Shown here in pieces: positions 25,159 to 34,833 of a stretch of DNA of 64,000 nucleotides. The position numbers and the translations under genes were made by a program. Source of the stretch: Lyngbya confervoides BDU141951 (GTDB lineage: Bacteria > Cyanobacteriota > Cyanobacteriia > Thermosynechococcales > Thermosynechococcaceae); NCBI RefSeq assembly GCF_000817775.3, contig NZ_JTHE03000104.1, forward strand, positions 1 to 64,000. Reading direction: 5' to 3'. The notes under the pieces were generated by a model. That model ran no database searches. It was not told the origin of the DNA and worked only from the letters and a program-made list of their open reading frames with translations. Position 1 is the first letter of the stretch, and each line of letters opens with the position of its first letter.

Positions 25159-25371
25159 TTGGAGCAGCGACAGCGCGAAACGCCCCAGACGTTTTTTGAT
25201 GTCGCTGACCCTCCCCCGCAAAAATGGATCACCATTTTTTGAGAGTGCGCTGCACAGGAGATCACTCTCTATCAACCAAGGTAGCAAGCCCCCAGGCACA
25301 TGTCAGTCCATTAAGGGCACCCTATCCCCCTCAATTAATGGAATCCCAGCTTCTATGTGCATCGAAATAAG

Positions 25372-25396
25372 TAGAAGTTTTGGCCCTAAACTTCTA
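25372..25396. promoter_or_regulatory. Perfect 9-bp-stem hairpin upstream of the AAA-ATPase pair
   Basis: TAGAAGTTT and AAACTTCTA flank a 7-nt loop, 98 bp before the ATPase start at 25494. No T-run follows, so an operator or leader structure is likelier than a terminator. Confidence 0.45.
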
Positions 25397-25493
25397 TTGT
25401 GAAGGTGATGGCTCTGGATCTTCGATAGAATTTATCTTCGATCGGATTGGAGAATTATTCCCCAATCCTTGTTAACCCTTTGGTCGTGGGAGC

Positions 25494-26855
25494 ATGAAAC
25501 TGCAGAGCTGGGATCTGTTTTTGAAGCATATTGCCGATGAATATCAGCTCAAGGGCCGTCTAAAAGAGACTTTCCTCGTGCGCTTTGCCTACGAAAACTG
25601 GCGCAAGCCCGACAAGCAGGTGTGGGACTTAGCAGAAACCGCCAGCCTAGAAACCTATAAAAAGCAGATGACCAGTATCTACGCCTGCTTCGCCAATGAT
25701 AAGCCCCAGGGCTGCCCTGATTTAGACCTGCAGGGAAAGGGTCCCGGCAAGTTCACCATCCTCAAAGAATGGCTAAAGGATCAAAAATATCCAGAATGGT
25801 GGCGCCAAAGTCAGGGGCCCGGCTCCTCTCCCTCCTTGATCCCTTGGCAGTCCCCGATTCCCATTGAATCTCGGCTTTACATTGAACGTCCGCCCATTGA
25901 AGCCGATTGCTACCGAGAACTCTTAGCTCCTGGCACCCTCATCCGCATTAAATCGCCCGAAAAAACCGGCAAAACGTCCCTGTTGAAAAATATTTTGGCC
26001 TATGCCCAAACCCATCAACATCACGCCGTTTATCTGAACTTTCAAGAGGCAGAATCTGCCGTATTCAATCACCTAGACCGATTTTTGCGCTGGTTCTGCG
26101 CCAATGTAAGTCGCGCTCTGGATATTCCCCCCCACCTCGATGAATTCTGGGCAGAGGACCTGTATGGCAGTCTCATGAGCTGTAAATCCTACTTTCAAGG
26201 GGCCATTCTGCAGCCTCTCACCCAGCCCTTGGTCCTGGGGCTGGACAATGTGGATCGAATCTTTGAATATCCCCAGATTGCCGCAGATTTTTTGCCCATG
26301 CTGAGATCCTGGAATGAAGATGCCAATATGCTTGAGATATGGCAGACCCTACGGCTGGTGTTGGCTCACTCCACAGAGGTATACGTTGAGCTAGATGTCA
26401 ATCAGTCTCCCTTTAATATTGGCTGGCCGGTCCAGCTTCCAGGCTTTACCAGCGCTCAGGTGCAGCGGTTGGGCACCGTTTTGGGACTGGACTGGTCGCG
26501 GATTGGCACAGCGGTTGCCGACCAGCTAGTCGATCTGGTCGGCGGTCATCCCTATCTCGTCAAGCTGGCCCTTGAGGCCCTTGCCACCGGTCGCCAGGAC
26601 TGGCCTCATCTCCGGGCTGAAGCCGCCACCCAAGGGGGCATCTATGGAGCCCATCTGCGCGAGCTTTGGGATAGGCTCCAGGGGCAGCCGGAACTCGCCC
26701 AGATCCTCCGAGAATTGGCGATCGCCGAGGGTTCTCTCACCCTGGCTCCCAGCCAAACCTACCGGTTAGAAAGTATGGGGTTAGTCAAGCTTAAGGGAGA
26801 TGAAGTCACCCTTAGTTGTGCACTTTATCGGCAATACTTTCAGACACAACTTTAG
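25494..26855 (+). CDS. AAA-like (AAA_35) ATPase with N-terminal helical domain
   Basis: 453 aa. The first 110 residues are a helical region that I cannot name. A P-loop follows with Walker A in SPEKTGKTSLLKN (about 160) and Walker B LVLGLDNVDRIF (about 247). The C-terminal winged-helix-like part has GGHPYLVKLALEAL, the 'GGhP-L-' signature of AAA-like STAND-type NTPases. Such proteins are abundant in filamentous and large-genome cyanobacteria and are thought to be signalling or conflict-system switches. The WD40-bearing AAA gene begins 24 bp downstream, so the two are probably co-transcribed. Confidence 0.8.
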   Translation: MKLQSWDLFLKHIADEYQLKGRLKETFLVRFAYENWRKPDKQVWDLAETASLETYKKQMTSIYACFANDKPQGCPDLDLQGKGPGKFTILKEWLKDQKYPEWWRQSQGPGSSPSLIPWQSPIPIESRLYIERPPIEADCYRELLAPGTLIRIKSPEKTGKTSLLKNILAYAQTHQHHAVYLNFQEAESAVFNHLDRFLRWFCANVSRALDIPPHLDEFWAEDLYGSLMSCKSYFQGAILQPLTQPLVLGLDNVDRIFEYPQIAADFLPMLRSWNEDANMLEIWQTLRLVLAHSTEVYVELDVNQSPFNIGWPVQLPGFTSAQVQRLGTVLGLDWSRIGTAVADQLVDLVGGHPYLVKLALEALATGRQDWPHLRAEAATQGGIYGAHLRELWDRLQGQPELAQILRELAIAEGSLTLAPSQTYRLESMGLVKLKGDEVTLSCALYRQYFQTQL

Positions 26856-26879
26856 ACCCAGGGTAGAGCACCGAATCCT

Positions 26880-29800
26880 ATGCCCACCTTCTCTTCTCAA
26901 GCCCCAGATTTTCAGACGAAATACTATAAAGTCGGCGGCTGCTTGGGCCTTGATCATCCGAGCTATGTCACCCGACAGGCAGATCACCGGCTGTTGGCGT
27001 CCCTGCTGGCGGGCCAGTTTTGCTACGTCTTTAACTGTCGGCAGATGGGAAAATCGAGCCTACGGGTTCGAGCAATGCACCAGCTCACCCAGCGAGGCAT
27101 GAGCTGTGCTTCGATCGATCTGTCAATCCTGGGCAGTCAAACGCAGCCCCAACAGTGGTACGGGGGGATCATTACCCAACTTTTTCAAGGATTTTCCCTG
27201 GTGGGCAAAACCCAGATCAAGCCATGGATCCAAGCCCATCAGCATCTGTCCCCGGTCCAACAGCTTGAACAGTTCCTGATGGATCAGGTGCTACCCCACA
27301 GCGGGGGACGCCCCCTGTACATTTTTATTGATGAAATTGACAAAATTCTAAGTCTGAACTTTTCAGCCGATGACCTGTTTGCCCTGATTCGATACTTCTA
27401 CAATCAGCGGGCCGAAACACCCGCACTGCGGCAATTAACCTTTGCCCTGTTTGGCGTGGCCACCCCCTCCGACCTGATTCAAGATAAGACTCAGACGCTG
27501 TTTAATATCGGCCAAGCCGTTGAACTTACGGGGTTTTCCCTGTCAGAGGTTGAGCCCCTGGCAATGGGTCTGGCGGCCCACTGCGAGGATACCGCCGCCG
27601 TACTTGACGCAATTCTCGACTGGACGGGAGGGCAACCCTTCTTGACCCAAAAGCTTTGCCAGCTCGTCGCCCAGCGCGTCCATCCCATTCCCCGCACTCA
27701 GTCAGCCCAGCAAATTGACACCCTGGTGCGATCGCAACTTGTCGATCACTGGGAAACCCAGGATGAACCGGTGCATCTAAAAACGATTCGCGATCGCCTA
27801 CTTTGCCACCCGTCGCGCACGGCCCGACTTCTGCGACTCTATCAGCACATCTGGCAGCAGGGGGCTTGCCCAACCGATGATAGCCCCGAGCAAAGCGAAC
27901 TGCGACTCTCGGGACTGGTGGTGCAGCATCAGGGGTCGCTACGGGTTTCCAACCGCATTTATCGCGAGATTTTCGACGATCTATGGATACGTCAGCAGCT
28001 GGCCCAGCTTCGCCCCTATGCCGAAGCCCTCAATGCCTGGGAAGAGTCTCAGCGCCAGGACAACTCCCGGCTGCTGCGGGGACAGGCACTCCAGGATGCT
28101 CTAAACTGGTCAACCTCCCAACGCCTGAGCGCTCAAGATTTCCAGTTTCTCGCGGCCAGTCAGGTCCTGGATAATCAGAGGGCCCTGGAACAGGAACGAC
28201 GCCAGCGGGAAGTGGAGCGGTTGGCCACGGCATTGATGGCGGAGCAGCACGCCAAACAGGCCCTTGCAGAGGCCTATGCTCAGGCCAAAGGACGGCTCCG
28301 CATTGCCTCCGGGGTTCTCACCCTCTCCGTTTTAGGGGCAGTGATTGCCACGGGCTGGCTGGGCTATGTTCTCCACCGGCAGCGGCAGGTGCGAGTCCAG
28401 GCACTCGAATGGGCCGGAAAAAGCGCCCTGAGCCAATTTGAGTTCAATCAGCTTGGCTCTTTAGTGACGGCCATGGAGGCTGGCGAAGCGCTACAGGCCC
28501 TGGTGCAGAAGAACCAGCCCTTGCAAACCTACCCCACGGTTGCCCCGCTCACAGCGCTCCAGGATATCTTAAGCCAGATACGAGAGCGCAACCACCTCCT
28601 GGGCCACCAGCAGCCCATCAATGGCATCAGCCTCAGTCCAGATGGAGCCTGGGTGGCCACCGCTTCACGGGATGGCACCGCGAAACTGTGGACCCTGCGC
28701 GGCCAAGAGCATAGGAGCTTAACGGGCCATCAAGGGGACGTTTACGGCGTGAGCTTTAGTCCCGACAGCCGCAGGCTGGCCACCGCCTCTAAGGATGGCA
28801 CAGTCAAGGTTTGGTCCTTGACCGGATCACTACTGTTCACCCTCTCCCCTGGCAGCGCAGTCTATAGCGTGAGCTTTAGCCCGGATGGGAAATGGATCGC
28901 CACTGCGGCCCAGGATGGGACAGCCCATCTCTGGACCAGTCAGGGGGAACACCGGGCCACCCTGCTGGGGCATCAAGGGGCAATCTATAGCATTCAGTTT
29001 CATCCCAACAGTCAGCAGATGGTCACCGCCTCTCGCGATCGCACGGTGAAGGTTTGGCGGCTGGACGGAACCCTGGTGCGATCGCGATCGGGTCTAGGGA
29101 TTCAATATAGCGCCAGCTTCAGCCCCAATGGGCAGATTCTGGCCAGCGCAGGACAAACAGGCGAGATTCAACTTTGGGCAGGCAGTCAGCTCAAAAAAAC
29201 CATTCCAGCCCACGCCGGAGAGATCTACGACGTTAGCTTCGATCCCACCGGCCAGTTTCTAGCCACGGCATCGGCAGACGAAACCGTTCGCATCTGGTCC
29301 GTGGAAGGGGAGGAAATTACTACGTTTCAGGGCTATCAAGGCGCGGTTTACGATGTCAGTTTTGATGAGCAAGGCCATTCCCTGGCCACCGCTTCCCATG
29401 AAAAGCACGCGCGGCTTTGGAATTTGCAGCATCATCCCCTCAGTCACCCTCGCACATCCGACTCAGAGGCAGCCGCCCTGCAGATTAGTCCAGACGGCCA
29501 GTATTTAATCACTGCCTTCACCCAGGGGCAACTCAGCCTGCACAACCGCCGCACCCAGCGCACCCGTCAGGTTCAAAGCGGCGTCAACCCACTCTACGAC
29601 TTGACCCTCATTCCCGGCCAGTCCCAGCTTGCGGTGGCCGGGGGAGATGGCAGCATTCGGATCTTGGACTTCCAGGGTCAGTCAATTCGCCGGTTTCAGG
29701 CCCACCAAGATCTGATCTACAGCGTCAGCGCCCATCCCCAGGAGCCAGTGCTGGCCACCAGTGGCCGCGATCGCCTGGTCAAGCTCTGGACAGCGCAGGG

Positions 29801-30398
29801 ACAGCTAAAGCAGACACTCCAGGGGCATCAGGATGCGGTCTACGACGTTAGTTTCAGCCCCGATGGTCAGTGGATTGCAACGGCCTCTGGTGACAAAACC
29901 ATTAAGCTTTGGAGCACTAGCGGCCAGATCCAGACCACCTTGAAGGGACATACGGGTCCGGTCCATCAGGTGACCTTTAGCCCCAATAGTCGCTCGTTGG
30001 CGACGGCCTCCTCCGATGGGACTGCCCGCCTTTGGACAATCCAGGGAGAGCAACGGCAAATCTTTCCCCACGACGATGGGCTGGTGTTTCGCGTGGCCTT
30101 TCATCCCCAGGGCCAGCAGTTGGTTACCGGATCGAAGGACGGGATGCTGCGACGCTGGACCTTAGACGGTACGCTTCAAGATCAAATGAAGGGCCACCCC
30201 TCCCTCGTCATGGATGTGATCTTCTCTCCCAAGCAGGAGTTAATTTCCCTGGGGCAGCAAGATCGCGCCCCCCAGATTTGGCCTCCCACGGCCTCAGCTG
30301 CATCTCGACTCCATTATCTCTTGCGGCAGGGCTGTAACTGGTTAGCAGATTATCGACTCCAACACCCGCAGCTGCGGTTCTCCAGCTGTTCCCCATGA
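26880..30398 (+). CDS. AAA-like ATPase fused to membrane segment and 14 WD40 repeats
   Basis: 1172 aa. The N-terminal AAA_35-type NTPase has Walker A NCRQMGKSSL (about 45-55), Walker B YIFIDEIDKIL (about 147) and GGQPFLTQKLC. A charged helix leads to one membrane segment at about 470-492 (IASGVLTLSVLGAVIATGWL). From about 575 to the end there are 14 WD40 repeats of the 'H-vysvsfSPdg-laTas-DgtvklW' type, enough for two seven-bladed propellers. The architecture suggests a membrane-anchored sensor in which WD40 propellers bind a ligand or partner and the ATPase reports it. Repeats 8 and 9 are the most degenerate. The substrate is unknown. Confidence 0.88.
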   Translation: MPTFSSQAPDFQTKYYKVGGCLGLDHPSYVTRQADHRLLASLLAGQFCYVFNCRQMGKSSLRVRAMHQLTQRGMSCASIDLSILGSQTQPQQWYGGIITQLFQGFSLVGKTQIKPWIQAHQHLSPVQQLEQFLMDQVLPHSGGRPLYIFIDEIDKILSLNFSADDLFALIRYFYNQRAETPALRQLTFALFGVATPSDLIQDKTQTLFNIGQAVELTGFSLSEVEPLAMGLAAHCEDTAAVLDAILDWTGGQPFLTQKLCQLVAQRVHPIPRTQSAQQIDTLVRSQLVDHWETQDEPVHLKTIRDRLLCHPSRTARLLRLYQHIWQQGACPTDDSPEQSELRLSGLVVQHQGSLRVSNRIYREIFDDLWIRQQLAQLRPYAEALNAWEESQRQDNSRLLRGQALQDALNWSTSQRLSAQDFQFLAASQVLDNQRALEQERRQREVERLATALMAEQHAKQALAEAYAQAKGRLRIASGVLTLSVLGAVIATGWLGYVLHRQRQVRVQALEWAGKSALSQFEFNQLGSLVTAMEAGEALQALVQKNQPLQTYPTVAPLTALQDILSQIRERNHLLGHQQPINGISLSPDGAWVATASRDGTAKLWTLRGQEHRSLTGHQGDVYGVSFSPDSRRLATASKDGTVKVWSLTGSLLFTLSPGSAVYSVSFSPDGKWIATAAQDGTAHLWTSQGEHRATLLGHQGAIYSIQFHPNSQQMVTASRDRTVKVWRLDGTLVRSRSGLGIQYSASFSPNGQILASAGQTGEIQLWAGSQLKKTIPAHAGEIYDVSFDPTGQFLATASADETVRIWSVEGEEITTFQGYQGAVYDVSFDEQGHSLATASHEKHARLWNLQHHPLSHPRTSDSEAAALQISPDGQYLITAFTQGQLSLHNRRTQRTRQVQSGVNPLYDLTLIPGQSQLAVAGGDGSIRILDFQGQSIRRFQAHQDLIYSVSAHPQEPVLATSGRDRLVKLWTAQGQLKQTLQGHQDAVYDVSFSPDGQWIATASGDKTIKLWSTSGQIQTTLKGHTGPVHQVTFSPNSRSLATASSDGTARLWTIQGEQRQIFPHDDGLVFRVAFHPQGQQLVTGSKDGMLRRWTLDGTLQDQMKGHPSLVMDVIFSPKQELISLGQQDRAPQIWPPTASAASRLHYLLRQGCNWLADYRLQHPQLRFSSCSP

Positions 30399-30590
30399 CC
30401 TCCCGTTTTTTCTACTTCAAAAATTTTTTATTCCACTTTAGGGGGACTGACATGCAGGGGGCAAAGGCTTAACCTATGATTGACCAATCTGTCCACTCTT
30501 TTCTGATCCCAAGAATTGGGATCAGCCTTATCCAGTGGAGGCAGGTCTGGAAAAAATCGTGTGTCGAACCATTGGGGAGGGGAATATTAC

Positions 30591-31004
30591 ATGAAACGGA
30601 TCACGAGCAAAGCCACAATCGCCCTTGGACTTGCAACCTTTATCGTTGCCTCATCAGCGCTGAGCTTAGATGCCCGTCCCAAACAGCGAGGATTCTATCG
30701 CGATTATCCCTACGGCCGTCAGTACGGGGATGATGATGATGATGACCGGGGCAAATCTCAACAAAAGCGGCGAGGATTTCAGCAAACGTGGGGCCAGTGG
30801 AACCGGCAGCAAAAAAATCCCGTCCGGCGACGGCGCTTTAGAACGGTGCGCCAGCTCCCGAGAAACTGCGTTCGCCGAACCGTACGCGGACGTGACTTCT
30901 ACTACGAGAACGATCGCTACTATCGCTATAATCCCTGGGAGAGAGCCTACGATGTGATTGATTCAAGGGATTTAGCAGCTTACCTCCTGGAAGCTCTGTT
31001 TTAG
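30591..31004 (+). CDS. Small secreted Arg/Tyr-rich protein
   Basis: About 137 aa. ATG at 30591 follows a GGGGAGGGG Shine-Dalgarno and starts a clear signal peptide (KATIALGLATFIVASSALSLDA). The mature part has a run of six Asp, is rich in Arg, and has a Tyr-rich segment (FYYENDRYYRYNPWERAYD). Probably periplasmic or exported. No family recognised. A terminator follows at 31044-31075. Confidence 0.65.
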   Translation: MKRITSKATIALGLATFIVASSALSLDARPKQRGFYRDYPYGRQYGDDDDDDRGKSQQKRRGFQQTWGQWNRQQKNPVRRRRFRTVRQLPRNCVRRTVRGRDFYYENDRYYRYNPWERAYDVIDSRDLAAYLLEALF

Positions 31005-31043
31005 GACAACCTTACTTATCCTTCTATTCAACTCACCGTTGTC

Positions 31044-31075
31044 AGAGATCAGATTCGCGTCTGGTCTCTTTTTTT
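31044..31075 (+). terminator. Rho-independent terminator
   Basis: AGAGATCAGA and TCTGGTCTCT form a 10-bp stem (one G-T pair) with a 6-nt loop, followed by seven T. It lies 40 bp after the small secreted protein gene. Confidence 0.85.
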
Positions 31076-31229
31076 AGCTCGGCGGATCTCAGAGCGCAGC
31101 GTTGCCCACAGCAGAAATATAGCCTATGACCGAGCGCCCTGTAGCGACCCACTTAGGGTTCTATATTCCTCCCTCACCGTCGCCGCCCGATTCCATCGTG
31201 AGCGGGAGTCTCTCACTCAACTCTAGTCT

Positions 31230-32228
31230 CTACCCCCACTCTTGCTCTAGCTCCTTTGCCGTTTTCAGCAGTCCCTCGTAGGCCGTTTGGCGCGTAATTT
31301 TACCGCGATACTTAATTTTGATGCTGTCAGCGACACGCTCTAGAAACTCCTTGCCCCGATCAGACTCCGATACCAGTTCTTGCAGGTAGGCCGAACGCAG
31401 TGCTGCATCCTCCGGCAGAACGCTTCGCAAGGTCGGCTTATAGCGGTTACTGACGCGCCTGCGATACCCCTTGGGCAGATCTAAACTCGAGAGCAGCGGG
31501 GAGATCGCAGGCGCACTGGCTGGTTTGTTCCTCGCCCTTGAGGTAGATCGGCGCCCTTCTGGAACGGGCGGCTGGGGCAAGGTCTCCTGTTGCTGCAATA
31601 GGATGGCAGCCTTAGATTGCAGGCCGCTGTAAATCACTTCTGGCGACAGTTTTCCAGGATATTTTTCGGCAATGATTTCAGATAGATGATTTAAAAGCTG
31701 CTGGCCTGCAGCGGTTTCATGGGCGATCGCTGTCAGAAACGGCCCCTGATCCGCTAACTCTTGGGGCATAATTCGCCTCAAGGTTGGACCGTAAAGATGA
31801 GACACCCGGTCGCGATAGCCCTCGGGCAGGGGCAACGATCCAACCTCGGCGACATTGCCCAACGGCCCTAAATCAGCGGAGGGATCTAGATCTGGTGCTT
31901 CAGAGGCCTCATTCGGCTTCCTTGCTGGGAGATCCGCAACTTGAGCAGATCGCAGCTGCGCCTTGATCTGCGCTGCCCAGTGATCCACAAGGCCTTCAAA
32001 CTCTTCAGGATCCACTAAAACCCGATTTTGAAACTGATAGGTCCGATAATCAAGCTGATCTATCTTGGCTTGAATTGAGGCCGCTGATAAACCTGTTGCG
32101 GTTGCCAGCTGCTGAATCAGACCGCTGAGATCGCGCAAGCACCGCGCGGCTCTAGTATCACTCATGGACAAAGAATCGGGGTTAACAGACAGGAAACTAT
32201 TCCAGTCTACCCTGCCCATTGGCTTCAT
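31230..32228 (-). CDS. Hypothetical protein with two internal repeats
   Basis: 332 aa, or 311 aa if the ATG at 32165 is used. Two copies of an 80-residue block lie in the C-terminal two-thirds: LPEGYRDRVSHLYGPTLRRIMP... and LPKGYRRRVSNRYKPTLRSVLP..., each ending near 'KYpGKlspe-iY-GL' (about 140-215 and 250-330). A proline-rich linker separates them. The N-terminus is helical. No catalytic motif or membrane segment. Function unknown; the duplication may create a two-headed binding protein. Confidence 0.65.
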   Translation of the reverse strand: MKPMGRVDWNSFLSVNPDSLSMSDTRAARCLRDLSGLIQQLATATGLSAASIQAKIDQLDYRTYQFQNRVLVDPEEFEGLVDHWAAQIKAQLRSAQVADLPARKPNEASEAPDLDPSADLGPLGNVAEVGSLPLPEGYRDRVSHLYGPTLRRIMPQELADQGPFLTAIAHETAAGQQLLNHLSEIIAEKYPGKLSPEVIYSGLQSKAAILLQQQETLPQPPVPEGRRSTSRARNKPASAPAISPLLSSLDLPKGYRRRVSNRYKPTLRSVLPEDAALRSAYLQELVSESDRGKEFLERVADSIKIKYRGKITRQTAYEGLLKTAKELEQEWG

Positions 32229-32316
32229 TGTTCACGTTTTCGGAAGATTCATCCCTTATCAACAGATCAGACGCCTCTAAACCCCAATCCATCTTTGTGG
32301 CTGTTCCAGGCCAGCG

Positions 32317-32601
32317 TCACCGCCGAGGACCGTACATGCGCTGCTTTTGAGTGGCACAGTGGAGGCGAGATCCAAGCTCTGGATGCCTGACAGCATGCTT
32401 GGTTTTTCGTCCAGATACCCGCTTTCGCCACATCCGAAAACTAGAGGGTTTCATTTCCCGTCGCATCAAGGCAATGACTTGCTGCTCGGAAAGCCCAAAC
32501 TGCTGAGCAATCGCCTCAAAGGGGGTTCGATCCTCCCAGGCCATTTCAATAATGCGATCTCGAACGCCCGGATCTAGATCAAGTTGTTTCGTTGCTTTCA
32601 T
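32317..32601 (-). CDS. TIGR03643/DUF2805 family protein
   Basis: 94 aa. Motifs RIIEMAWEDRTPFEAI, QFGLSEQQVIALMR and SFRMWRKRVSGRKTKH match the small TIGR03643 family, a helix-turn-helix-like protein of unknown function found in cyanobacteria and proteobacteria. The last 20 residues are a non-conserved basic tail. Confidence 0.85.
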   Translation of the reverse strand: MKATKQLDLDPGVRDRIIEMAWEDRTPFEAIAQQFGLSEQQVIALMRREMKPSSFRMWRKRVSGRKTKHAVRHPELGSRLHCATQKQRMYGPRR

Positions 32602-32767
32602 GGGTCTAAATCAAGGGCCTGATGGAATTGACTGACCACATTTTAAAGAAATTTCGGGCGTGAAGGCCAACCTCTAGAACTAGATGAAATCTCGGGTTTC
32701 GACTTACAGTCATCCTCAAGCAAGCTCTGATGAGCGAATACAGACAGGATCTGGTGCCCCCTGGATC

Positions 32768-33709
32768 CTAAAGTTGCAGGTGGTAAATTTGAGCCGAATC
32801 CCGTAACAGGGGCTCTAGCAGCGGCCAAAACTGAATCATCCAGGTATCAATGCGTTCGGGATAATCCACAATTTGCTGTAAGTAATGCATGACTTGAACC
32901 ACCGACACCTCAAGGCCCCAGGACTCAAACTCCTCCACAGCGCTCAATCCCCACTTAAATTGCAGAGGTCCGTCTCCAAGAAAGTTGGGCTGACCATGGC
33001 AGCCTCCACTACATCCCCTAAATGTCCGTTGATCTAGCGTGATCAGCCGAGGACTGACCGTATCAAACAAGAGATGGGCCTTGGGGAAAGTCTGGGCCAC
33101 AGCCTGAAATAAAGCACCAACCTGGACCGGATCCAGGTACATACAAAGGCCTTCTAAAACGATCACCATAGGCTGTCCTGGCTGTCGCTTTACCGCCTGC
33201 ATCCAGGAAAAATCGAGGGGATGATAGACCAAATCCTCCTCACGCAGGGCAATGGTGAAGTAGGTTTGACGCAAACGCATCACTGCCGGCTCATCCACGT
33301 CGTACCAGTGTTGAGGAAGGATGGGCAGTCGCCAGCGGCGGGTGCAAAGCTTGGCACCAAGATTAACCACCACCGCATCGGGATAGCGCTCTAGAAACGC
33401 AATGACCTCCTGATCAAACCAGCGAGAGCGAATGACGCTGGTGAGCTGGTTCACGGGGGCCAGAGGCGTTAAAGACCCCAGAGAGGGATAATTGGTTAAA
33501 ATTTCTGGCAATGCCCGTACTACCAGGTGATCAATTAAGATGCGATCGCTGCGATGAAATTCCTGATAGTAGGTCTGCAACCGAGCAACCCACAGTCTCA
33601 GCAAGTTCTCTTCTGGTCTGCGTAGACCACAGCGAGCAGTTAAGTTGTTTAGACCTGAATCATTCACAATTCTATTTTCCCTATATATCGTGACCCCTCT
33701 GCATTGCAA
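32768..33709 (-). CDS. SAM-dependent methyltransferase of the leucine carboxyl methyltransferase (LCMT) family
   Basis: 313 aa from ATG at 33709, or about 299 from a GTG at 33667. The SAM-binding block VVNLGAKLCTRRWRL (usual form VNLGAGLDTR) and the later VIVLEGLCMYL are diagnostic for the LCMT/Ppm1-like family. Bacterial members methylate carboxyl groups, often in specialised metabolism; the substrate here is unknown. It lies 98 bp downstream of isiA on the same strand and may or may not be co-transcribed. Confidence 0.8.
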   Translation of the reverse strand: MQCRGVTIYRENRIVNDSGLNNLTARCGLRRPEENLLRLWVARLQTYYQEFHRSDRILIDHLVVRALPEILTNYPSLGSLTPLAPVNQLTSVIRSRWFDQEVIAFLERYPDAVVVNLGAKLCTRRWRLPILPQHWYDVDEPAVMRLRQTYFTIALREEDLVYHPLDFSWMQAVKRQPGQPMVIVLEGLCMYLDPVQVGALFQAVAQTFPKAHLLFDTVSPRLITLDQRTFRGCSGGCHGQPNFLGDGPLQFKWGLSAVEEFESWGLEVSVVQVMHYLQQIVDYPERIDTWMIQFWPLLEPLLRDSAQIYHLQL

Positions 33710-33807
33710 CAGCCTGGAGCCTGTGGTGCTCTCTTGCTTGGGCTATCAAACTCGCTTCAGCCATCCAGATCGCTGAACCATCAGGCTCCAACCAGGCAAC
33801 AGACTGT

Positions 33808-34833
33808 CTAACTTCCTGCCGGATCTAAGGCCTGTTCAACTCGCTTAAAGTCAAAGCCAATCGCACGCAGAGCATGCCAAAGGTGACCTTGCAGGAAAAA
33901 GAAGGCGAGAAAGAAGTGGGCATTTGCCAGCCAGCAGCGAGCCGTATGAACACCGCTGGGAAGCACGGCGGTATCCGCAAAATAGGGGACGATTCCCAGC
34001 TTGACCTCCAACACCGGTCCGTAAAACTCCACCGGATAGGCTAGGGTATTCACGGCACAGAAGTAAGCCGCCACAAACCCTGCCAAGGCAATGCCCCCCA
34101 AGGAATAGGATAAAATTGCCTCCCCGGAAAAAATCAACGCCTTTTTCGCCCAGGGAAGAGGGGCCTGAAGGATGTGCCACAGCCCACCGGCAATCAGCAA
34201 AAGACCAACGTAGAGATGTCCCCCCACTAAATCTTCCAGGGTATTCACCTGGGCAAAGTGGGTTTGATAGGCGTAAATGACAAAGGGATCTAGGGTGGGC
34301 TTCGTCACAAGGCGTACCTGCTGCACGGTGGCATCGTACAATCCGCCCCAGTACATGGCTTTTCCCACCAGCAGCAACGCCCCCGCACCGAGAAACAGCA
34401 AATGGTGTCCAAGAATGATGCCTAACTGTTTTGGATCGTTCCACCGAAAATGAAACCGTTTCGCTGGCGCTGAGGCCTCTGATAAATCAGCCGGAGCTTT
34501 CAAAAGATGAAACAGGGATCCGGCGGCGAGGACCGCTGATGAAATCAAATGAATCGATCCAATGACAAACCAGCTGTAAGTTTCTATTGCGCCATCGGGG
34601 GTAATCCCAAAGCCTAAGGTGGCTAAATGAGGCAGTAAAATCAATCCCTGCTCTCCCATCGGAATTTCAGGGTTATAGCGCGATAACTCAAATAAGGTAA
34701 AGGCACCTGCCCAAAAAACCGTCAAGGCTGCCTGGGCCACATGGGCGGCAATAAATAAACCCGACGACTCCGCAAAACGAGCATTCCCTGCCCACCAATC
34801 ATAGGTGACCGTTGACTTTCCGTAACTTTGCAT
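33808..34833 (-). CDS. isiA: Iron-stress chlorophyll-binding protein IsiA (CP43')
   Basis: 341 aa from ATG at 34833 ([20 protein letters not shown]), the usual IsiA length and N-terminus; the frame is open further upstream but that part does not resemble the family. Six membrane helices with conserved His ligands (for example [45 protein letters not shown]). It binds chlorophyll a and forms antenna rings around photosystem I under iron limitation, in the thylakoid membrane. The large lumenal loop of PsbC is missing, which separates it from CP43. No isiB flavodoxin gene follows. A Fur-box-like palindrome lies about 300 bp upstream. Confidence 0.92.
   Translation of the reverse strand: MQSYGKSTVTYDWWAGNARFAESSGLFIAAHVAQAALTVFWAGAFTLFELSRYNPEIPMGEQGLILLPHLATLGFGITPDGAIETYSWFVIGSIHLISSAVLAAGSLFHLLKAPADLSEASAPAKRFHFRWNDPKQLGIILGHHLLFLGAGALLLVGKAMYWGGLYDATVQQVRLVTKPTLDPFVIYAYQTHFAQVNTLEDLVGGHLYVGLLLIAGGLWHILQAPLPWAKKALIFSGEAILSYSLGGIALAGFVAAYFCAVNTLAYPVEFYGPVLEVKLGIVPYFADTAVLPSGVHTARCWLANAHFFLAFFFLQGHLWHALRAIGFDFKRVEQALDPAGS

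Larger units (their letters stand above)
25066..25493. other. Gene-free region with 10-bp repeats and a hairpin
   Basis: No supported gene. It contains four tandem 10-bp units (25119-25158) and a 9-bp-stem hairpin (25372-25396), and leads into the AAA-ATPase pair, so it probably carries their promoter. Confidence 0.6.
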
